Origin: Alphaproteobacteria bacterium
Lineage (GTDB): Bacteria > Myxococcota_A > UBA796 > GCA-2862545
Length of the DNA stretch: 17,147 bases
Reading direction: 5' to 3'
NCBI GenBank assembly: GCA_020632885.1
Contig: JACKEQ010000059.1
Coordinates: forward strand, 1-17,147
Under the pieces are notes generated by a model, which ran no database searches, had not been told where the DNA came from, and was given only the letters and a program-made list of their open reading frames with translations. The position numbers and the translations under genes were made by a program. Of this stretch, positions 14,145-17,147 are shown in pieces; the stretch's first letter is position 1, and each line of letters opens with the position of its first letter.

Positions 14145-14558
14145 ATGCGCGACGAAGGGTACGACTCCGAACCCCTGGTGGTGGCGGGGTCCACGCTGCT
14201 GGCGCTCGTGTGTCTCGTGTTCCTGGCGCCGGCGATCTGGACGACGACCCTGCTGCCCGGCTCGCCGAGCACGCAGATCGCGTTCCAGGAGATCGTGCGC
14301 AGCGGCAAGAGCAGCTCGATCCACAGCTACATCGTCGTGGGCGGCGCGGAGTACGAGTGCTGGGGATCGCGGGGGCGCGAGGGCACGGCTGTGCTCTACG
14401 ACCCTTCCTCGCCGAGCCGGTGTCGCGAGGCCCGGCACACCTGGACCCTCGTCGGGGGCGAGCGGCTCGGGCTCGCCGGGTTCCTGCTGGGGCTGGCGGG
14501 GCTCTGCTACGGGATCGTGTCCTTCTTCTTCCTCTCCGGCGATCGCAAGAGGCGCTGA
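14145..14558 (+). CDS. Small two-helix membrane protein, DUF3592-like
   Basis: A 137-residue protein with two membrane segments (~11-37 and ~108-130) flanking an extracytoplasmic domain of about 70 residues. That domain contains YIVVGGAEYECWG and AVLYDPSSPSRCR, with two Cys (72 and 93) that may pair. The order helix / Tyr-rich beta domain with a V-x-Y-x-P-x-x-P element / helix fits the DUF3592 family, whose function is not established. The C-terminus is a basic tail (DRKRR) expected in the cytoplasm. The ATG at 14145 has GGAGG four bases upstream. The open frame extends far upstream, but only as the antisense of the pdh genes. The gene is divergent from pdhA and ends 13 bases before the convergent lipoprotein gene. 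Confidence 0.78.
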   Translation: MRDEGYDSEPLVVAGSTLLALVCLVFLAPAIWTTTLLPGSPSTQIAFQEIVRSGKSSSIHSYIVVGGAEYECWGSRGREGTAVLYDPSSPSRCREARHTWTLVGGERLGLAGFLLGLAGLCYGIVSFFFLSGDRKRR

Positions 14559-14571
14559 GGTCCGCGACCGG

Positions 14572-15720
14572 TCACTTCACCCGGATGTCGTGGACGTACA
14601 TCACCCGTCCCGGGCCGTCGTCGTACTCCTGGGCGCACCAGGCATGGAAGGCGAGCTCACCGCCGCGCTCGAAGGTGTGCGAGAGCGGGGTGAGGAGGCG
14701 ATTCCCGGACGGGACCCACGCCGGCGCGCGGTAGAGCTCGGTCAGCTCTCCGTCCACGCGCACGTCGATCCCGCAGGCGGTGTCGGGTGGGGCCCACTGT
14801 GGGGCGACGTCGAGGTGGAGCGTCTGGCCGGCCTCGACGTCCGTGCGGAGCACGAGGCTCCCACGGATCCTCCAGACGCGGTCGCTCCGGTACGCCTGAT
14901 CGGGGATCCACCCGTCCCAGGTCTGGCTGACGTCGCTCGTGAAGGCCTGGTCGGCACTCTGGAGCGGCGTGCCGTCCCAGAGGGGCGGGTCCACCACCTC
15001 GAAGGACGGCGCGTCGTGGGTGGCCGGGTTCCCGACGCGGTCCGCGAGCCCGTCCAGGTCGGGGACGAGCACGTCGCCCCACTCGAGGTCGTGGAAGGTG
15101 TACGTGCCGAGGTGGGCTTGCGGGAGGAGGCTCTCGGCGGGGGAGAAGCTGCTGGCGACCTGGCTCCCATGGCTCGTCCAGCGGATGGTGTCGATCCCCG
15201 CGAGCGGCTCGAGACCGTGGACCTCGATGCCGGTGGTGTCCCAGGGGAACAACGGGCCGGGCGGACGGCGCACCGAGACCCGGGCGTCGTCGTCGGGGCG
15301 CCCTGTGATCACGCTCTCCGCCGTGGTCCAGTCGGTCCAGTAGGGCCCGAATGCGTAGAGGGTGATCTCGGCACGGCCGTCCAGGGTGCCGTCCCCGTCC
15401 ATGCGCAGGACCAGCGGCTCCCATGCGACCCGGCTGGTCTCGCCCGGGCCCACCGTGAGCGTGTCGCCCCGTCGCGTCACCGTGACCGTCCGCGCCTCCG
15501 CCTCGTCGAAGAAGCCGAACGGCTGGACGTACACGACACCCTGGTCGGACGCGTCGGGTGCGACGAGGACCATGCGGTGCGGGGTCAGCTCATCGCCCTC
15601 GTCGGACGCGAACGTGAGGACCCATTGGCCCGTCGGCGCGAGCTCCGGGGGGATGGACGGATCGGGGGTGGCGATGGGCTCCGGGGCGTCCGGGGCGCAT
15701 GCGAGCAGGGCGAACAGCAT
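14572..15720 (-). CDS. Predicted lipoprotein, downstream member of a tandem paralog pair
   Basis: A 382-residue protein with start MLFALLAC: a very short signal with lipobox LLAC and Cys8. A Pro/Ala-rich spacer (~9-30) leads into a beta-rich body of unrecognised family. Landmarks shared with the neighbouring paralog are PTGQWVL (29-35), LVAPDAS, the block FPWDTTG followed by GLEPLAG (158-175), WGDVLVPDLDGL (214-225), DPPLWDGT (244-251), and AGQTLHLDV with CGIDVRVDGELTELYRAP (298-333). Near the end is HAWC. Cys316 and Cys362 are the only Cys beyond the lipidated one and probably form a disulfide, since the paralog has the same pair. The ATG at 15720 has GGAGG four bases upstream; an open frame further up lies in the paralog. 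The gap to the paralog is 14 bases, so they are likely co-transcribed. Confidence 0.83.
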   Translation of the reverse strand: MLFALLACAPDAPEPIATPDPSIPPELAPTGQWVLTFASDEGDELTPHRMVLVAPDASDQGVVYVQPFGFFDEAEARTVTVTRRGDTLTVGPGETSRVAWEPLVLRMDGDGTLDGRAEITLYAFGPYWTDWTTAESVITGRPDDDARVSVRRPPGPLFPWDTTGIEVHGLEPLAGIDTIRWTSHGSQVASSFSPAESLLPQAHLGTYTFHDLEWGDVLVPDLDGLADRVGNPATHDAPSFEVVDPPLWDGTPLQSADQAFTSDVSQTWDGWIPDQAYRSDRVWRIRGSLVLRTDVEAGQTLHLDVAPQWAPPDTACGIDVRVDGELTELYRAPAWVPSGNRLLTPLSHTFERGGELAFHAWCAQEYDDGPGRVMYVHDIRVK

Positions 15721-15734
15721 CGTTCCTCCGTGGG

Positions 15735-16916
15735 TCACTCGACGCGGATGGCGTCGAGGTGGAGCTCGCTCGACGACGGCCAGGCGAACGTACGGGTGCA
15801 CCAGGCGTGCACCACGAGGTCACCGTCGGCGTCGAGGGCGTGGGCGAGGGGGGCCAGGGTCTCCTGCTGCGTGCCCGTGGGCGCGCGGTAGAGCTCCGTG
15901 AGGGCGCCGTCCAGGCGGACGTCGATGCCGCACTCGGAGGCCGGGTCGGACGAGACGCTCGCGACATCGAGGTGGAGCGTCTGGCCGGCCGTGACGTCCC
16001 GGCGTAGCACGAGCTGCTGTTGCAGGCCGATTCGCACGAAGCTCGTGCCGGCCGTGGGGATCTGGCCGTTCACGTCCGCTTCGAGGGTGGCGCCGTAGTC
16101 GAGGGCCTGAGAGAGGTCCTCGAGGTCCGTGCCGTCCCAGACGGGCGGATCGGGGATGGTGAAGGAGGTGCTCTCGTAGCTGGCGGCGTTCCCGGCCAGG
16201 TCGACGAGGCCGTCGAGGTCGGGGATCAGCACGTCTCCCCACTGGAGGTCCGCGAACGCGTAGTTGGCGCGGTGCGGCGCCCCCAGGATCTCCGTGGGGG
16301 CCGTGAGGGTGGCTGCGATCGGGGTGCCGTCCACCCGCCAGGAGACCGCGTCGAGGCCGGTCAGGGGCTCGAGGCCGATGACGTCGACGCCCGCCGTGTC
16401 CCAGGGGAACACCGGACCCGCGCCGAGCGGACGCTGCGCGAGCACGCGGGCCTCGGTGTCCGGGGCGCCCGTGGCGGTCGTGGAGACGGTGGCCTCGACG
16501 ATCATGTCGCCCCACACGTCCCGGAAGTCGAAGTCGACATCGCCGGTCACGGAGCCGTCCTCGGCGATCTGGAGCTCCACGCCCGTCCAGTCGACGTGGG
16601 CCGTGTCGACCGGGCCGAGCGTCAGGGTGCTGTCGAGCCGGGTGACGGTGACGTTGCCGAAGTCGGCGGATGTGGCGTCAGGGTCCATGCGCACGAACAC
16701 GGCACCCGCGCCGCTGGCGTCGGGCACCACGAGCGTGATGCGGTGCGGGAGGGACGTGCTGAGCGCGCTCCCGGTGACCTCGGCGGGCGCGAGGTCGAGG
16801 ACCCACTGGCCGGTGGGGTCGGTGACGGGGACGGGCGTGGGCTCGGGGATGGGCGTGGGCTCGGGGTCTGGCACGGGGGTGGGTTCAGGCGTGCAGGCGA
16901 GGAGGAGGACGAACAT
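15735..16916 (-). CDS. Predicted lipoprotein, upstream member of a tandem paralog pair
   Basis: A 393-residue protein with start MFVLLLAC (lipobox LLAC, Cys8). It continues with a Pro-Glu-Thr-Pro tether (9-34) and then the body shared with the downstream paralog: PTGQWVL (34-40), LVVPDASG, FPWDTAG and GLEPLTG (170-187), WGDVLIPDLDGL (226-237), DPPVWDGT (256-263), and AGQTLHLDV with CGIDVRLDGALTELYRAP (310-346). The Cys329/Cys373 pair matches the pair in the paralog. By eye the two are moderately similar over their full length, strongest in the C-terminal third. The body looks like several beta-sandwich domains, with the C-terminal one resembling a binding module more than an enzyme. The ATG at 16916 has GGGAG about six bases upstream. 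The frame is open to 16985, which would add 23 residues before the lipobox and spoil the signal. Confidence 0.84.
   Translation of the reverse strand: MFVLLLACTPEPTPVPDPEPTPIPEPTPVPVTDPTGQWVLDLAPAEVTGSALSTSLPHRITLVVPDASGAGAVFVRMDPDATSADFGNVTVTRLDSTLTLGPVDTAHVDWTGVELQIAEDGSVTGDVDFDFRDVWGDMIVEATVSTTATGAPDTEARVLAQRPLGAGPVFPWDTAGVDVIGLEPLTGLDAVSWRVDGTPIAATLTAPTEILGAPHRANYAFADLQWGDVLIPDLDGLVDLAGNAASYESTSFTIPDPPVWDGTDLEDLSQALDYGATLEADVNGQIPTAGTSFVRIGLQQQLVLRRDVTAGQTLHLDVASVSSDPASECGIDVRLDGALTELYRAPTGTQQETLAPLAHALDADGDLVVHAWCTRTFAWPSSSELHLDAIRVE
16815..16892 (-). repeat. Pro-Glu-Thr-Pro tether repeat
   Basis: This encodes residues 9-34 of the upstream paralog lipoprotein, a run of P-E-P-T-P / P-I-P / P-V-P steps. 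The plus strand shows a repeating GGGCGTGGGCTCGGGG pattern. The downstream paralog has only a short irregular Pro/Ala spacer at this point, so the tether expanded or shrank after the duplication. Confidence 0.75.
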
Positions 16917-17147
16917 GTGGGCTCCCGGGTCGGCGCGAGCGTAGCTGGCTTTCTCGCTACTGGTGGGGCAATCGCCGGGACCCACGCGAGCGCGGGCCCT
17001 GTCGCGGTTCTCCGCGGTTCTCCGATGCTTCGCGTCGAGACACTGGACATGCCGTCATTCCGGGTCTCGTCCAAGGGGTCACTGCCGATGTGATCGCGAT
17101 CGGGAGCGGTCGTGCTGCGTGGCAGGTCGGCCCTCTTCAACGCGAAG
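16917..17147. other. 231-base non-coding right end
   Basis: No open frame here has a ribosome site or protein-like composition. It is upstream of the tandem lipoprotein genes and probably holds their promoter, but I found no acceptable -35/-10 pair. Two small structures stand out: a perfect tandem 10-mer CGCGGTTCTC (17003-17012 and 17013-17022), and a ten-base palindrome GATCGCGATC (17092-17101). Either could be a regulator site or chance. Confidence 0.4.

Noticed and set aside
12303..14558. A 751-codon plus-strand frame ending in the small membrane protein
   Set aside because: Everything before 14145 is antisense to pdhB and pdhA. The ATG at 14145 has its own GGAGG.
1..17147. Defence, secretion or biosynthetic gene cluster
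   Set aside because: No nuclease, toxin-antitoxin, phage, transposase or assembly-line enzyme signature was found. The hydrolase, ABC pair and PDH genes are explained as ordinary genes.

Overview
This is a very GC-rich, tightly packed bacterial chromosome segment. The candidate organism is a Gram-negative predatory-type or myxobacterium-like lineage (Myxococcota or a neighbouring former deltaproteobacterial group). That is inference from style: many short-signal lipoproteins with low-complexity Asp-Thr/Ala or Pro-Thr tethers, EGF-like and Cys-rich modules, and a mitochondrial-type (E1alpha/E1beta) pyruvate dehydrogenase. No rRNA, tRNA, CRISPR array, transposase or phage gene was seen, and no gene-free stretch exceeds about 230 bases.

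Layout, left to right. A 5'-truncated hypothetical gene (to 641, +) is followed by an orphan hybrid-looking PAS sensor histidine kinase (769-2436, +). It converges on a minus-strand unit reading right to left: dihydrolipoyl dehydrogenase lpdA (4497-5879), then a polytopic ABC permease (3143-4489), then its ATPase (2433-3146). Back to back with lpdA, after only 18 bases, is a family IV (HSL-like) alpha/beta hydrolase (5898-6908, +). Its 3' end overlaps the end of a 779-residue surface lipoprotein (6892-9231, -) with an 84-residue Asp-x tether, two PPC-like domains, two EGF-like domains and a duplicated C-terminal module. Divergent from that is a 300-residue lipoprotein built from three copies of an eight-cysteine repeat (9323-10225, +).

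The next minus-strand operon reads pdhA (E1alpha) - pdhB (E1beta) - pdhC (E2) - a small lipoprotein (14057 down to 10230). A small two-helix DUF3592-like membrane protein (14145-14558, +) diverges from pdhA. The right end holds two tandem paralogous lipoproteins of about 390 residues (16916 down to 14572, -), of unrecognised family.

How the genes fit together: pdhA, pdhB and pdhC encode E1 and E2 of the pyruvate dehydrogenase complex, and lpdA, about 5 kb away on the same strand, can supply E3. The complex converts pyruvate to acetyl-CoA. The two units are separated by a hydrolase and three lipoprotein genes. The rest is largely cell-envelope material: five of the fifteen genes encode predicted lipoproteins. 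I found no convincing new multi-gene defence or biosynthetic system. The most novel-looking material is the lipoprotein set: the triplicated eight-Cys repeat, the tandem paralog pair and the modular Asp-x-tethered protein.
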